In this document: in pieces, positions 40,207-48,847 of the stretch
How the letters are laid out: each line of letters starts with the position of its first letter
How positions within the stretch are numbered: position 1 is the first letter of the stretch
Assembly: GCF_000418325.1 (NCBI RefSeq)
Contig: NC_021658.1
Location: 7,764,001 to 7,828,000 of the forward strand
Source of the DNA: Sorangium cellulosum So0157-2
Lineage (GTDB): Bacteria; Myxococcota_A; Polyangia; Polyangiales; Polyangiaceae
Length of the DNA: 64,000 nt
Direction: 5' to 3'
Translations under genes and position numbers: made by a program
Notes under the pieces: generated by a model
Told to the model about the DNA's origin: nothing
Seen by the model: the letters and a program-made list of their open reading frames with translations, nothing else
Databases searched by the model: none

Positions 40207-40899
40207 ATGCAGGGGCTCACCGAGCGACAACAGCAGGTGCTTCACTATATCCGGCAGTCGATCAGCGAGCGCGGGTACCCGCCGACGCTGCGCGAGATCG
40301 GCGCGCATATGGGGATCCGCTCGACGAACGGGGTGAACGATCACCTCCGGGCGCTCGAGCGCAAGGGCTACCTCACCCGCGAGGACATGAAGTCGCGCGC
40401 CCTGCGGCCGCGCGATCTCGACGGCGGCGGCTCGAACGGCGGCGCCGAGCTCCGCGGCGCGCTCGTCGGCGGCGGCAACGACGCCCCCGCGAACGACCAG
40501 GAGGACGACCTCGTCGAGATCGCGGTCGTCGGCCGGATCGCCGCGGGCCTGCCGATCCTCGCCGAGGAGCACGTGCTCGACACGGTCCGGATCGAGCGGA
40601 CGCTCGTGCGCGGCGGGCGCGAGGTGTTCGGCCTGCGCGTCACGGGCGACTCGATGATCGAGGCCGGCATCTTCAGCGGCGACTACATCTTCGTCCGCCG
40701 GCAGCTCACCGCGCAGCGCGGCGACATCGTGGTGGCGCTGATCGGCGACGAGGCGACCGTGAAGTACTTCTTCCCCGAGAAGGACTACGTGCGCTTCCAG
40801 CCGGCCAACGCGGCGATGGCGCCCATCCTGGTGCGGGCGAGCGACTTCAAGCCCGCGATGCTGCTCGGCGTCGTCGTGGGCGTCTACCGGAAGCTCTAA
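40207..40899 (+). CDS. lexA: LexA repressor
   Basis: 230 residues from the ATG at 40207; an upstream in-frame GTG at 40147 would begin before the promoter and has no ribosome site. It is the SOS master repressor, cleaved when RecA filaments form. The winged-helix DNA-binding domain covers residues ~1-68 (LTERQQQVLHYIRQSI, GYPPTLREIGAHMGI). A Gly/Asn/Asp-rich linker covers ~72-100. The self-cleavage bond is Ala113-Gly114 in RIAAGLPI. The catalytic dyad is Ser149 (TGDSMIEAGI) and Lys186 (DEATVKYFF). The promoter carries a LexA box, so autoregulation is expected. Confidence 0.96.
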   Translation: MQGLTERQQQVLHYIRQSISERGYPPTLREIGAHMGIRSTNGVNDHLRALERKGYLTREDMKSRALRPRDLDGGGSNGGAELRGALVGGGNDAPANDQEDDLVEIAVVGRIAAGLPILAEEHVLDTVRIERTLVRGGREVFGLRVTGDSMIEAGIFSGDYIFVRRQLTAQRGDIVVALIGDEATVKYFFPEKDYVRFQPANAAMAPILVRASDFKPAMLLGVVVGVYRKL

Positions 40900-40944
40900 C
40901 CTCCGCCTCCTCCTCCTAACCTCCTCCTCCCTTCCCCGAGCCGG

Positions 40945-40974
40945 TTGACGCGCGCCGAGCGCCCTTGATAGCGT
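40945..40974 (+). promoter_or_regulatory. possible promoter for the DUF4398/OmpA-like operon
   Basis: TTGACG at 40945-40950 and TAGCGT at 40969-40974, with 18 bases between. The string CCCTTGATAG next to the -10 also occurs at the thrS/tRNA promoter (59951-59959), suggesting a shared promoter style. Confidence 0.4.
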
Positions 40975-41026
40975 CGCGACGACCGGGCAGACGGTCTAAG
41001 GGGCCCGCTCCAGAAAGAACGCGATC

Positions 41027-41349
41027 GTGACGACGCACGGGCGGCGATTCGGGAATTTGATTTCAGGCGCGGGCTTGGTGCTCGCAGCAGCTCTCACGAG
41101 CGGCTGCGGCGGCGCCATCTACGCGTTCACCGCGAACTCGGCCTCGAGCAAGCTCGAGACCGCCGAGGCGCTCGGCGCAGCGAAGTACGCGCCGTACGAG
41201 TACTACACCGCGCGAGAGCACCTCTGGAAGGCGCGCGAGGAGGCCGCGGCCGCCGACTACGGCGACGCGATCGACTTCGCCGACGTCGCGGAGGAGTACG
41301 CGGAGAAGGCGATCACCCTGGCGAAACAGGCGCACGAGGGCGCGGGTCG

Positions 41350-41353
<4 letters not shown>
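41027..41353 (+). CDS. DUF4398 domain lipoprotein
   Basis: 108 residues from a GTG. The signal peptide SGAGLVLAAALTSGCGG gives a lipobox near residue 27. The mature part is a helical DUF4398 domain with the family pattern of Ala-rich heptads (LETAEALGAAKYAPYEYYTAREHLWKAREEAA, then DYGDAIDFADVAEEYAEKAITLAKQA). DUF4398 lipoproteins commonly precede an OmpA-family gene, as here, where the stop overlaps the next start (ATGA). The pair probably acts in the periplasm between the outer membrane and peptidoglycan; the exact role is unknown. Confidence 0.8.
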
Positions 41354-42513
<1,160 letters not shown>

Positions 42514-42646
42514 CCCAGAGCTGCTGGCGCGCCGCCCGCCGTGTCGGGGGTACGTGCGATCTCGACCGCGCCGTCCGGGAGCCCCCCGTGGCTCCGATCC
42601 TGAAAAGCAAGCGCCCCTCCCCAGCCTTTCCTGGAGGTCCGAACCC

Positions 42647-44392
42647 GTGTTTTTCCGTCGTTCCCGCCGCGCTCGCCTCGCGTTCGCTCTGACTTCGCTG
42701 CTCGTCCTCGGCGCGCCGGCGGCGGCCAGCGCCGCCGGTGAGAAGGACGCGGAGGCGATGAAGCTGCACAACCAGGCGATGGACGATGACTATCTCTCTG
42801 TCGAGTTCGACAAGGCGGAGAAGAAGCTCCGAGACGCGCTGAAGAAGTGCGAGCGGAACGCCTGCACGAAGCCGGTGATCGGCAAGCTGCACATCGCGCT
42901 CGGCACGGTGTACGGCGGCGGCAACAAGCTGGAGCAGGCTCGGGCGGAGTTCGTGCTGGCGCTCCAGGCCGACCCGAAGGCGGCGCTCATCGACGCGCTG
43001 ACGACGCCCGAGCTGGCCCAGGCGTTCAAGGAGGCGCAGAAGGAGGCGCAGGCCGCCGGGAAGCCGGCGGAGGACGCGCCGGGCGAGGGCGGCAAGCCCG
43101 CGAAGGCCGCCGCGGGCGACGTCCCGCACACGCCGGTGGCGGAGCAGGCGGTGAACACGCCGGTGCCCGTCTACATCGAGATCCCGGAGGAGATCGACGC
43201 GTCCAAGGCGACGCTGCGGTACAAGCCGTTCGGCTCGCCCAAGTGGAAGTCGGTCGAGATGACGCCCATGGGGAGCGGCTTCGGCGCGGAGATCCCCTGC
43301 GAGGACGTCACGACGACCGGCGATGTCCGGTACTTCGTGATCGTGCGGGACGAGGCGGGCGACCCGGTGGGCACGGCCGGCTCGATGCAGGCGCCGCACC
43401 GGGTGCCGATCAAGAACGAGATCGACACGGCGCCGTCGCTCCCCGGCCAGGAGCCGCCGCAGCGCTGCGCGGCGAAGGAGGATTGCCCGCCTGGCCTGCC
43501 TGGCTGCCCCGAGGTCGGAGGCGAGCGCGGGGACAAGGGCTGGGGCTCGTCCTGCGAGGAGACCGTGGAGTGCCAGTCCGGGCTCGTCTGCCTGAACGGG
43601 ACGTGCGAGCAGGGGGACGGGGGCGGCGGGGCCGCGGGGCGCAAGGGCAAGCGCAACGTGATCGGCCTCTGGGGGGAGCTCGACCTGCTCCTCGTGCGCG
43701 GCACGGATTACGTCTGCTCGGGCAGCGACGCCGCGTACGCCTGCTTCTATCCGGGCAGCAACGGCAAGCAGTTCTACGGCGAGCCGGCGGATCTCCCCGG
43801 AACGAACGGGGTCAAGGGCGGCTTGAGCCCTGCTGGGGGTCGCGTGATGTTGTCGTACGACCGGCAGCTCTTCGCGGATCTGCCGCTGCTCGTGGGCGCG
43901 CGGCTCGGGTTTGCTTTCGGCGGCTCGCCGACCTCCGAGCAGCAGCCGACGCCTTGGGTGGGAGACGACAAGCAGAACCCGCATCTCCAGGCGCTCAGCT
44001 TCCTGCCGCTCCACGGGGAGCTCCGCGCCACGTACTTCTTCCTGGGAGATCGGATTGTCGAGAAGGGTGGATTCCGCCCTTACGGGTTCCTGTCGCCCAT
44101 CGGCCTGGCCCAGGTGAACGCGTCGGTCCCCGTGGATGTGTGCGATCGCCGGAGGGAGGACGGTTCGCTGCAGGATGGGAACGCCAGCAACAGGTGCCCG
44201 GCGGACACCCGTTTCGTCGAGGACCTCGACGCCTACCAGATCACCGGTCGGAACTTCTCGGCGGCCGGCGCTGGCGTGGTCTACGGCATCACCGAGAACC
44301 TCGGTGTGTCCGCGGAGCTGAAGGTCATGCTGATGTGGCCGACGCTCGGCCTCGTCTTGGCTCCCACGATCGGCCCGGTGTTCGCCCTCTAG
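42647..44392 (+). CDS. TPR and outer-membrane beta-barrel-like protein
   Basis: 581 residues from a GTG with GGAGG nine bases upstream; longer in-frame starts back to 42554 would precede the ribosome site. The signal peptide is FALTSLLVLGAPAAASAA. A TPR-like region follows (residues ~20-110: IALGTVYGGGNKLEQARAEF), then an Ala/Lys/Pro linker, a short Cys-rich EGF-like patch (CAAKEDCPPGLPGCPE...CLNGTC, ~255-325), and a C-terminal part with alternating hydrophobic strands (VMLSYDRQLFADLPLLVGARLGFAFGG ... LGLVLAPTIGPVFAL) consistent with an outer-membrane barrel. No named family. A six-base-pair hairpin at 42578-42595 lies between it and the OmpA-like gene. Confidence 0.7.
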   Translation: MFFRRSRRARLAFALTSLLVLGAPAAASAAGEKDAEAMKLHNQAMDDDYLSVEFDKAEKKLRDALKKCERNACTKPVIGKLHIALGTVYGGGNKLEQARAEFVLALQADPKAALIDALTTPELAQAFKEAQKEAQAAGKPAEDAPGEGGKPAKAAAGDVPHTPVAEQAVNTPVPVYIEIPEEIDASKATLRYKPFGSPKWKSVEMTPMGSGFGAEIPCEDVTTTGDVRYFVIVRDEAGDPVGTAGSMQAPHRVPIKNEIDTAPSLPGQEPPQRCAAKEDCPPGLPGCPEVGGERGDKGWGSSCEETVECQSGLVCLNGTCEQGDGGGGAAGRKGKRNVIGLWGELDLLLVRGTDYVCSGSDAAYACFYPGSNGKQFYGEPADLPGTNGVKGGLSPAGGRVMLSYDRQLFADLPLLVGARLGFAFGGSPTSEQQPTPWVGDDKQNPHLQALSFLPLHGELRATYFFLGDRIVEKGGFRPYGFLSPIGLAQVNASVPVDVCDRRREDGSLQDGNASNRCPADTRFVEDLDAYQITGRNFSAAGAGVVYGITENLGVSAELKVMLMWPTLGLVLAPTIGPVFAL

Positions 44393-44909
44393 GGCCTCTT
44401 CGGCCAGCTGCCTGCCGAGCTGCCCGGCCCCCAGCGAGGGAGCACGTCGCGCGGCACGGCGCGGGGGCCCCGCCGAACTCGCCTGGGACATCATCCCTCC
44501 GGCGCTCGCGCCGGAGAGATGATGTCCCAGGCTCAGACATCGGCCCATCCCCCGCGCCGTGCCGCGCGACGTGCTCCCTCGCTGGGGGCCTACCGTTCCT
44601 CACGTTTTCCCGCTCCATCAAGAGCGCTTCGCGCCGCACAACGGACGGGGACTCGTCGAGCCTGCCCTCTCCTGGACCCAGGAGCGGACTCAAGCCGCGC
44701 CATTCCCGCACACCAAACGACATTCTCGCCACAGACGCACTCCTCCGTGCCGAGCCGAGCCTCGCTCCCCCTCCCCGCCGTCGCAGCGCGGGGGGCGCCC
44801 GCACAGGAGACGGGCCCAGATCGGCGTTTTCGGCGCGCAGGCGCACTCACGTGCGCCGAGCACCGAAAACGCCGAGGTGGGCCCGTATCCGCAGCGGGCG
44901 CCCCCCGCG
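44393..44909. other. 517-base convergent intergenic region dominated by two large palindromes
   Basis: It separates the convergent ends of the beta-barrel gene (stop 44392) and the PilZ gene (stop at 44910). It contains the palindromes listed separately (44426-44590 and 44785-44911) and, between them at 44591-44784, about 194 bases with a small CTCCTGG/CCAGGAG palindrome near 44668 and no supported gene. Open frames here on both strands exist only because palindromic DNA reads similarly both ways. Confidence 0.7.
44426..44590. repeat. 165-bp palindrome with perfect 42-bp arms and a nested second hairpin
   Basis: Bases 44426-44467 are the exact reverse complement of 44549-44590 (42 bp, no mismatch). 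Inside lies a second hairpin: 44481-44494 pairs with 44519-44532 (14 bp), then a two-base mismatch, then 44497-44505 pairs with 44508-44516 (9 bp). Unpaired loops are 44468-44480 and 44533-44548. It begins 34 bases after the upstream stop. It may act as a terminator or be a palindromic repeat element; arms of this size are far beyond an ordinary terminator. Confidence 0.95.
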
Positions 44910-44911
44910 CT
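44785..44911. repeat. 127-bp imperfect palindrome abutting the PilZ gene stop
   Basis: The outer arms, 44785-44802 and 44894-44911, are perfect 18-base inverted repeats (AGCGCGGGGGGCGCCCGC and complement). Inside are further matched blocks: GACGGGCCCA with TGGGCCCGT, CGGCGTTTTCGG with CCGAAAACGCCG, and GGCGCAC with GTGCGCC around the loop TCAC (44847-44850). The right end overlaps the TAG of the PilZ gene (44910-44912). Probably the terminator of the PilZ gene at least, although very large. Confidence 0.92.
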
Positions 44912-45275
44912 AGAGGTCGAAGCGTTCGGTGCCGAGCAACTGGTAGAGCGCATAGAGCGCCCCGGCATCGTGATGCTCGAAGCGAACGCCCGCGCGGGCC
45001 GGCCGCCCCGCCGGCCCACGGCGGATCCAGGCGATCCGGCCGCGGAGGCTCAGCGGATCCCACAGGTTCGGGGTCGTGACCTCGAGCGTCACCGCGGCCT
45101 CGGGATCGAGCAGCTCCGACGCGAGCTGAGCCTCGGACAGCTCGATGCCGGCGCCGCCCAGACCCAGATCGCGGATGCGGACGCCGTGCTCCTCGATCGA
45201 CTGCCGATCGCGCAGCGTCGCTCCAAGATCGACGCGTCGCCTCGCGTGAGCGCGAAAGTGGTCCCGGACAGCCAT
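44910..45275 (-). CDS. PilZ domain protein
   Basis: 121 residues from the ATG at 45275 (GGAG eleven bases upstream); an ATG at 45305 would add ten residues. A single PilZ domain: an Arg-rich start AVRDHFRAHARRRVDLGATL supplies the RxxxR switch, IRDLGLGGAGIEL corresponds to the (D/N)xSxxG motif with Gly replacing the Ser, and beta strands follow (VTLEVTTPNLWDPLSLRGRIAWIRR). PilZ domains bind cyclic di-GMP and regulate motility or envelope functions. The altered second motif may weaken binding. Its stop codon overlaps the large palindrome at 44785-44911. Confidence 0.75.
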   Translation of the reverse strand: MAVRDHFRAHARRRVDLGATLRDRQSIEEHGVRIRDLGLGGAGIELSEAQLASELLDPEAAVTLEVTTPNLWDPLSLRGRIAWIRRGPAGRPARAGVRFEHHDAGALYALYQLLGTERFDL

Positions 45276-45529
45276 CCCGGCGCATTCTCCAGTCAGCGCG
45301 AACATATCACGAGCGGCGCGCGCTCACGCTCGGTTCACCAACCCCTGCAGCGCAGGGGCACGGGCGCGAGCGCGCGCGCTCGAACAGCGTGCTCGCCCGG
45401 TAGCCCATGGCCGCGTTCGGTAAAGCGGACCGCCACGTGTTAGCCTTTGGGCTTCGCGGCGAACCTTGGGTTAACATGCGGACCACATCCGCAGGAGCGA
45501 GTCGCGAAGTAGACCGGAGTTCTACCCTG

Positions 45530-47125
45530 ATGGCCCAGGACACACGCAAAGATCCGCGAGCGAGGGTGCTGCAGATGACCGTGCGCTACAAGAGCGCCAC
45601 GGTCGACGAGTTCATCGAGCACCACTCGCATGACGTGAGCCGTGGCGGCATCTTCATCAAGACGCCGTCGCCCTTCCCCGCTGGCACGCTGCTCAAGTTC
45701 GAGATCCGGCTGCAGGACGAGCAAGCCGTCATCGCCGGCGTCGGCCGCGTCGTATGGAAGCGGGAGCCCGCGCAGGCGAGCGACGCGCACCCGTCCGGCA
45801 TGGGCGTGAAGTTCATCAAGATCGATGAGAAGTCCAAGGCCGTGATCACCCGGCTCGTCGACGCGCAGCAGGGCGCCGGGTCGGCGTTCGAGGCCGGCAT
45901 CACCGACCGCGCCGACCTGGGCGACGAGGTGACGGAGCCCTCGGCCGCAGCGGCGGCCGCGCCGCAGGCCGAGCCCGCGGCCGCGAAGGCCGCGCAGGCC
46001 GCGCAGGTGAAGCGGGCGTCGACGATGCTGGGGCTCGGCGCGATCGGGGCGACCTCGAAGGGCGACGCCGGCAAGGGCGACGCGAAGAAGGCCGAGCCCG
46101 CGGAGGCCGGCAGCTTCTTCCCCAAGACGAACCCCGAGAAGGAGATGCCGCCGCCCGACGAGCGGACGATGATGAAGCAGGCGGCCGAGCTGCTGAAGCA
46201 GGCGCTCGCCGAGGCCGGCGGCTCGCTGGACGAGATCGGCGCATCCAAGGAGCCGCTCATCCCCACCCCGCCGAAGAGGGCCGAGCCCGAGCCCGCGCCC
46301 GAGCCGAAGGAGGAGCGGGTGAAGCCGCTGGCCGAGCCGGCGGCGGTCCCGGTCGCGGCGGTCGCGCAGCTGGCGAACGAGCGGGAAGCGCGGGACGAGA
46401 TCCCCGCGGCCGAGGCGAGGCCCGCCAAGGTCGCCGCGGCGAAGAAGCCGGCGGAGGTGGCGGACAGGACGCCCTCCGAGGAGCTGCACGGCAAGGCCGC
46501 GCGCCAGGAAGACAAGGCGGCCGACGACGCGGCCAGGGCGAAGCCTGCGGCAGCCAAGCCGAAGGAGGACAAGGCGGTCGCCGCCAAGGCCGCGACCACC
46601 GGCAAGGTCCCGCTCGCGCAGGAAGAGGAGAGCAGCGGCACCGGGCGGCTGCTCACGATCCTGCTGGTCGCGGCTGCGCTCTGCGGCGCGCTCTGGCTCG
46701 TGTTCGGGCAGAGCGATCCCAAGCCGGAGCCGGCCGCGCCCGCGCCCACGCCGGCCGCGCCCGCGCCGGAGCAGCCCGCGGCCAAGCCCGCGGCTCCGGA
46801 GGAGAAGCCCCAGCCGGCGGAGGTCGCGCCCGCGGCGACGGAAACGGCCGCGCCCCCGGCGGCGACCACCGCGCCCCCGATCGCGCCTGGGTCGTCGGCG
46901 GCGCCGGAAGCGTCGGCCGCGCCGGCGGCGACCACCGCTCCGACCGCCGAGGCCCCCGCCAAGGCGACCGCGGAGCCCCCGGCCCCCACGACGACGGCCG
47001 AGCCGGCGCCGCCCAAGGCGACCGCGGAGCCCCCGGCCCCCACGACGACGGCCACGCCGGCGCCGCCCAAGCCGGCGCCCAGGCCGAGGCCGAAGGCGCC
47101 GAAGAACGACGATCCTTACGGTTGA
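45530..47125 (+). CDS. PilZ-like (TIGR02266) membrane protein with Pro/Ala-rich tail
   Basis: 531 residues from the ATG at 45530 (GGAG ten bases upstream). The N-terminal ~105 residues match the PilZ-like TIGR02266 domain frequent in myxobacteria (RARVLQMTVRYKSATVDEFIEHH, HDVSRGGIFIKTPSPFPAGT, MGVKFIKIDEKSKAVI). A long Ala/Lys/Glu/Pro-rich region follows, then a transmembrane helix at about 372-392 (LLTILLVAAALCGALWLVFG), and a Pro/Ala/Thr/Lys-rich C-terminal tail outside. The topology suggests c-di-GMP sensing inside linked to a periplasmic, possibly wall-spanning, arm. Its partner could be the membrane protein encoded 39 bases downstream. Confidence 0.82.
   Translation: MAQDTRKDPRARVLQMTVRYKSATVDEFIEHHSHDVSRGGIFIKTPSPFPAGTLLKFEIRLQDEQAVIAGVGRVVWKREPAQASDAHPSGMGVKFIKIDEKSKAVITRLVDAQQGAGSAFEAGITDRADLGDEVTEPSAAAAAAPQAEPAAAKAAQAAQVKRASTMLGLGAIGATSKGDAGKGDAKKAEPAEAGSFFPKTNPEKEMPPPDERTMMKQAAELLKQALAEAGGSLDEIGASKEPLIPTPPKRAEPEPAPEPKEERVKPLAEPAAVPVAAVAQLANEREARDEIPAAEARPAKVAAAKKPAEVADRTPSEELHGKAARQEDKAADDAARAKPAAAKPKEDKAVAAKAATTGKVPLAQEEESSGTGRLLTILLVAAALCGALWLVFGQSDPKPEPAAPAPTPAAPAPEQPAAKPAAPEEKPQPAEVAPAATETAAPPAATTAPPIAPGSSAAPEASAAPAATTAPTAEAPAKATAEPPAPTTTAEPAPPKATAEPPAPTTTATPAPPKPAPRPRPKAPKNDDPYG
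46961..47068. repeat. 54-bp tandem duplication in the Pro/Thr-rich tail
   Basis: A 54-base unit starting AAGGCGACCGCGGAGCCCCC at 46961 is repeated from 47015 with very few changes. It encodes two copies of an 18-residue Lys/Ala/Thr/Glu/Pro segment and keeps the reading frame. Confidence 0.85.
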
Positions 47126-47164
47126 GGGCGAGGCCGTGGGCCATCCGCGGGAGAGGCAGCTGCA

Positions 47165-48121
47165 ATGAGCGGCTCGGGTAGTCAGGTCGGTGAACCGGGT
47201 CTGGGTCGCCCGAGGGCGGCCGCCCCCCTGGCCGCGCTGGGCTTGCTGGCGGCCACCGGGCTCGTCTGCGCCGCGGTCGCGCTCCGCAACCCGTCGGCCG
47301 TGGCGGTGCTCGAGCAGGACCCCAGCGGCTCGGCGCGGAGGCCTGCGCCCACCGCCGCCCCCAGCGGCAGCAGCGGTCGCGCCGACGCGCCGTCGCCCGA
47401 GCCGGCGTCCGCGCTCGACCCCACGGAGCCCGACGCGCCGGCCAAGGCAGAGCCTGCCCGCGCGCAGGCCTCGGAGCTCGAGAAGGCCCAAGCCGAGGGG
47501 ATCGCGGCGCTCGGCGCGCTCGCGCAGCGGTACCCCGAGGACCCCCCGGTCCTCCGGGCGCTCGCGCTCGCGCAGGGGCGCGAGAAGGCGTACGCGGCCG
47601 CGGTGGCCACGACGAAGCGGCTGGTCGAGATCGCCCCCGAGGAGACGGGCAACGACGAGGTCAAGCAGCTCCTCCTGAGGATCGCGAACGGCCCCCCGGA
47701 GGTCGCCCTCACGGCGCTCGATCTGATGGCCAAGCAGATGGGGAGCCGCGGTCCCGACCTGCTCTACGAGGTGGTGACCGCGCCGAGGTTCGGCGACTGG
47801 ATCAGGGACAACGCGAGCAAGCAGCTGCTCGACCCCGGCGTGCGGCAGATGGCGTCGCCCGCGCTGCTCATCGCCGACGATCTGCGCCGGCTCACCGGGT
47901 GCCCCACCAAGGCGCTGATCGCCAGGGCGCGCGAGGAGGGCGATGTCCGCGCGCTGCATTACATCAAGTCGCTGCTCACCCCGCAGCGCTGCGGGGTCCT
48001 GCGGATGCGCAATTGCCTCAAGTGCGGCGCCGTCGCCAAGGATCTGCGCGCGACCGCCAGCGTCATCGAGAAGCGCAAGAAGGCGGCGGCCACCCCGCCC
48101 GCGGGGAGCGCCGCGCCCTGA
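47165..48121 (+). CDS. membrane-anchored protein with helical (TPR-like) repeats, unknown
   Basis: 318 residues. A transmembrane segment at about 21-41 (PLAALGLLAATGLVCAAVAL) is followed by a Pro/Ser/Ala-rich linker (~50-100) and a helical region (~105-300). It has one TPR-like unit (ALGALAQRYPEDPPVLRALALAQGREKAYAAAV) and HEAT-like helices, and ends in a small Cys cluster (QRCGVLRMRNCLKCG). No family recognised. It probably forms an operon with the PilZ-like membrane protein, whose downstream-tail composition (Ala/Pro) resembles its linker. Confidence 0.7.
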   Translation: MSGSGSQVGEPGLGRPRAAAPLAALGLLAATGLVCAAVALRNPSAVAVLEQDPSGSARRPAPTAAPSGSSGRADAPSPEPASALDPTEPDAPAKAEPARAQASELEKAQAEGIAALGALAQRYPEDPPVLRALALAQGREKAYAAAVATTKRLVEIAPEETGNDEVKQLLLRIANGPPEVALTALDLMAKQMGSRGPDLLYEVVTAPRFGDWIRDNASKQLLDPGVRQMASPALLIADDLRRLTGCPTKALIARAREEGDVRALHYIKSLLTPQRCGVLRMRNCLKCGAVAKDLRATASVIEKRKKAAATPPAGSAAP

Positions 48122-48443
48122 TCCGCCCCGTCGAGGTCGGGTGAGCCCCGCCTCGCCGCAGCCACCGCGACGCGGTCCGCGGGCGCCCTCGTCGTTCTAG
48201 CCCGCGGCCGGGTCATCCGCCGTCATCCCGCGCGCCTGGCCGCGCTGGCGCGCCCCGCGAACAGGAGCCCATGGCGCGCACCGCACCGCGAGCGACGCGT
48301 GCACCTCCGGGTGGCCCATGGCGCGGACCGCACCGCGAGCGACGCGTGCATCTTGCCTAGCTGCTCCGTCGCTTGCCGCTGGCGGCACCGTCGCGCAGGC
48401 GACTCGATGCGTTGGACCAGCTCGCGACGGGAACGAATCGGGG
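48122..48443. other. intergenic region between a membrane-protein gene and tRNA-Val(CAC)
   Basis: 322 bases, no supported gene. It contains the 37-bp direct repeat listed separately. Small frames here translate to Arg/Ala-rich sequence typical of non-coding GC-rich DNA. Confidence 0.5.
48267..48350. repeat. two 37-bp direct repeats
   Basis: 48267-48303 and 48314-48350 are identical except one C/G difference (GCCCATGGCGCGCACC... versus GCCCATGGCGCGGACC...). The ten bases between them and the sequence outside are unrelated. They lie ~95-175 bases beyond the 3' end of the tRNA gene. Confidence 0.9.
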
Positions 48444-48515
48444 TGGGCGCAACAGGATTTGAACCTGTGACTTCGTCCGTGTGAAGGACGCACTCTACCG
48501 CTGAGTTATGCGCCC
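48444..48515 (-). tRNA. tRNA-Val (anticodon CAC)
   Basis: 72 nucleotides that fold as a standard cloverleaf: acceptor GGGCGCA pairs with TGCGCCC, D-arm ACTC/GAGT, anticodon stem CGTCC/GGACG with loop TTCACAC (anticodon CAC, reading GUG), T-arm ACAGG/CCTGT with loop TTCAAAT, discriminator A. The CCA end is not encoded. A promoter lies just upstream. Confidence 0.96.
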
Positions 48516-48847
48516 GATGCCAGCCGGTCGTCACCCGGCCGTTTCGGAAAGACGTGGCGCTTTTAACTCAGAGATCGGCGTTCGACAAGAAGAACTCGCT
48601 CCCCATGTCGAACTTCTTCGCGGCGCTCGGGAAACCAAGCGCCAGCGGCCCCTTTCGGCGCGCCTCCCGGCGATGGCCGAGGCTCGGTCGCGCGTCGTCG
48701 CGCGCTCTCGCGCGCCTCCGCGCGGGGCGTGGACCAGGCAGGCAGCCGCCTCCGCGTCCCCCGCCGTCACGCCGTGGAGCAAGCAGGGCCGCTGCCGCTG
48801 CCCCGATGCCGCGGGCCACGCATCGACCCGCGGTGGGCCGCGCCCCG
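48516..48847. other. intergenic region between tRNA-Val(CAC) and the aminotransferase gene
   Basis: 332 bases. It contains the tRNA promoter (48560-48588). No RNA or protein gene is supported in the remaining 48600-48847. Confidence 0.5.
48560..48588 (-). promoter_or_regulatory. predicted promoter for tRNA-Val(CAC)
   Basis: On the minus strand TTGTCG (48588-48583) and TAAAAG (48565-48560) are 17 bases apart. The start would be near 48553, about 38 bases ahead of the tRNA. Confidence 0.5.

Noticed and set aside
44325..44846. A 173-codon minus-strand frame across the convergent gap (44393-44909)
   Set aside because: Its sequence is mirrored by the plus-strand frame because the region is palindromic; neither has a ribosome site or domain.
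48568..48606. A short AT-richer peptide frame (MGSEFFLSNADL) upstream of tRNA-Val(CAC)
   Set aside because: The AT-rich composition is explained by the tRNA promoter (-35 and -10) in the same bases.
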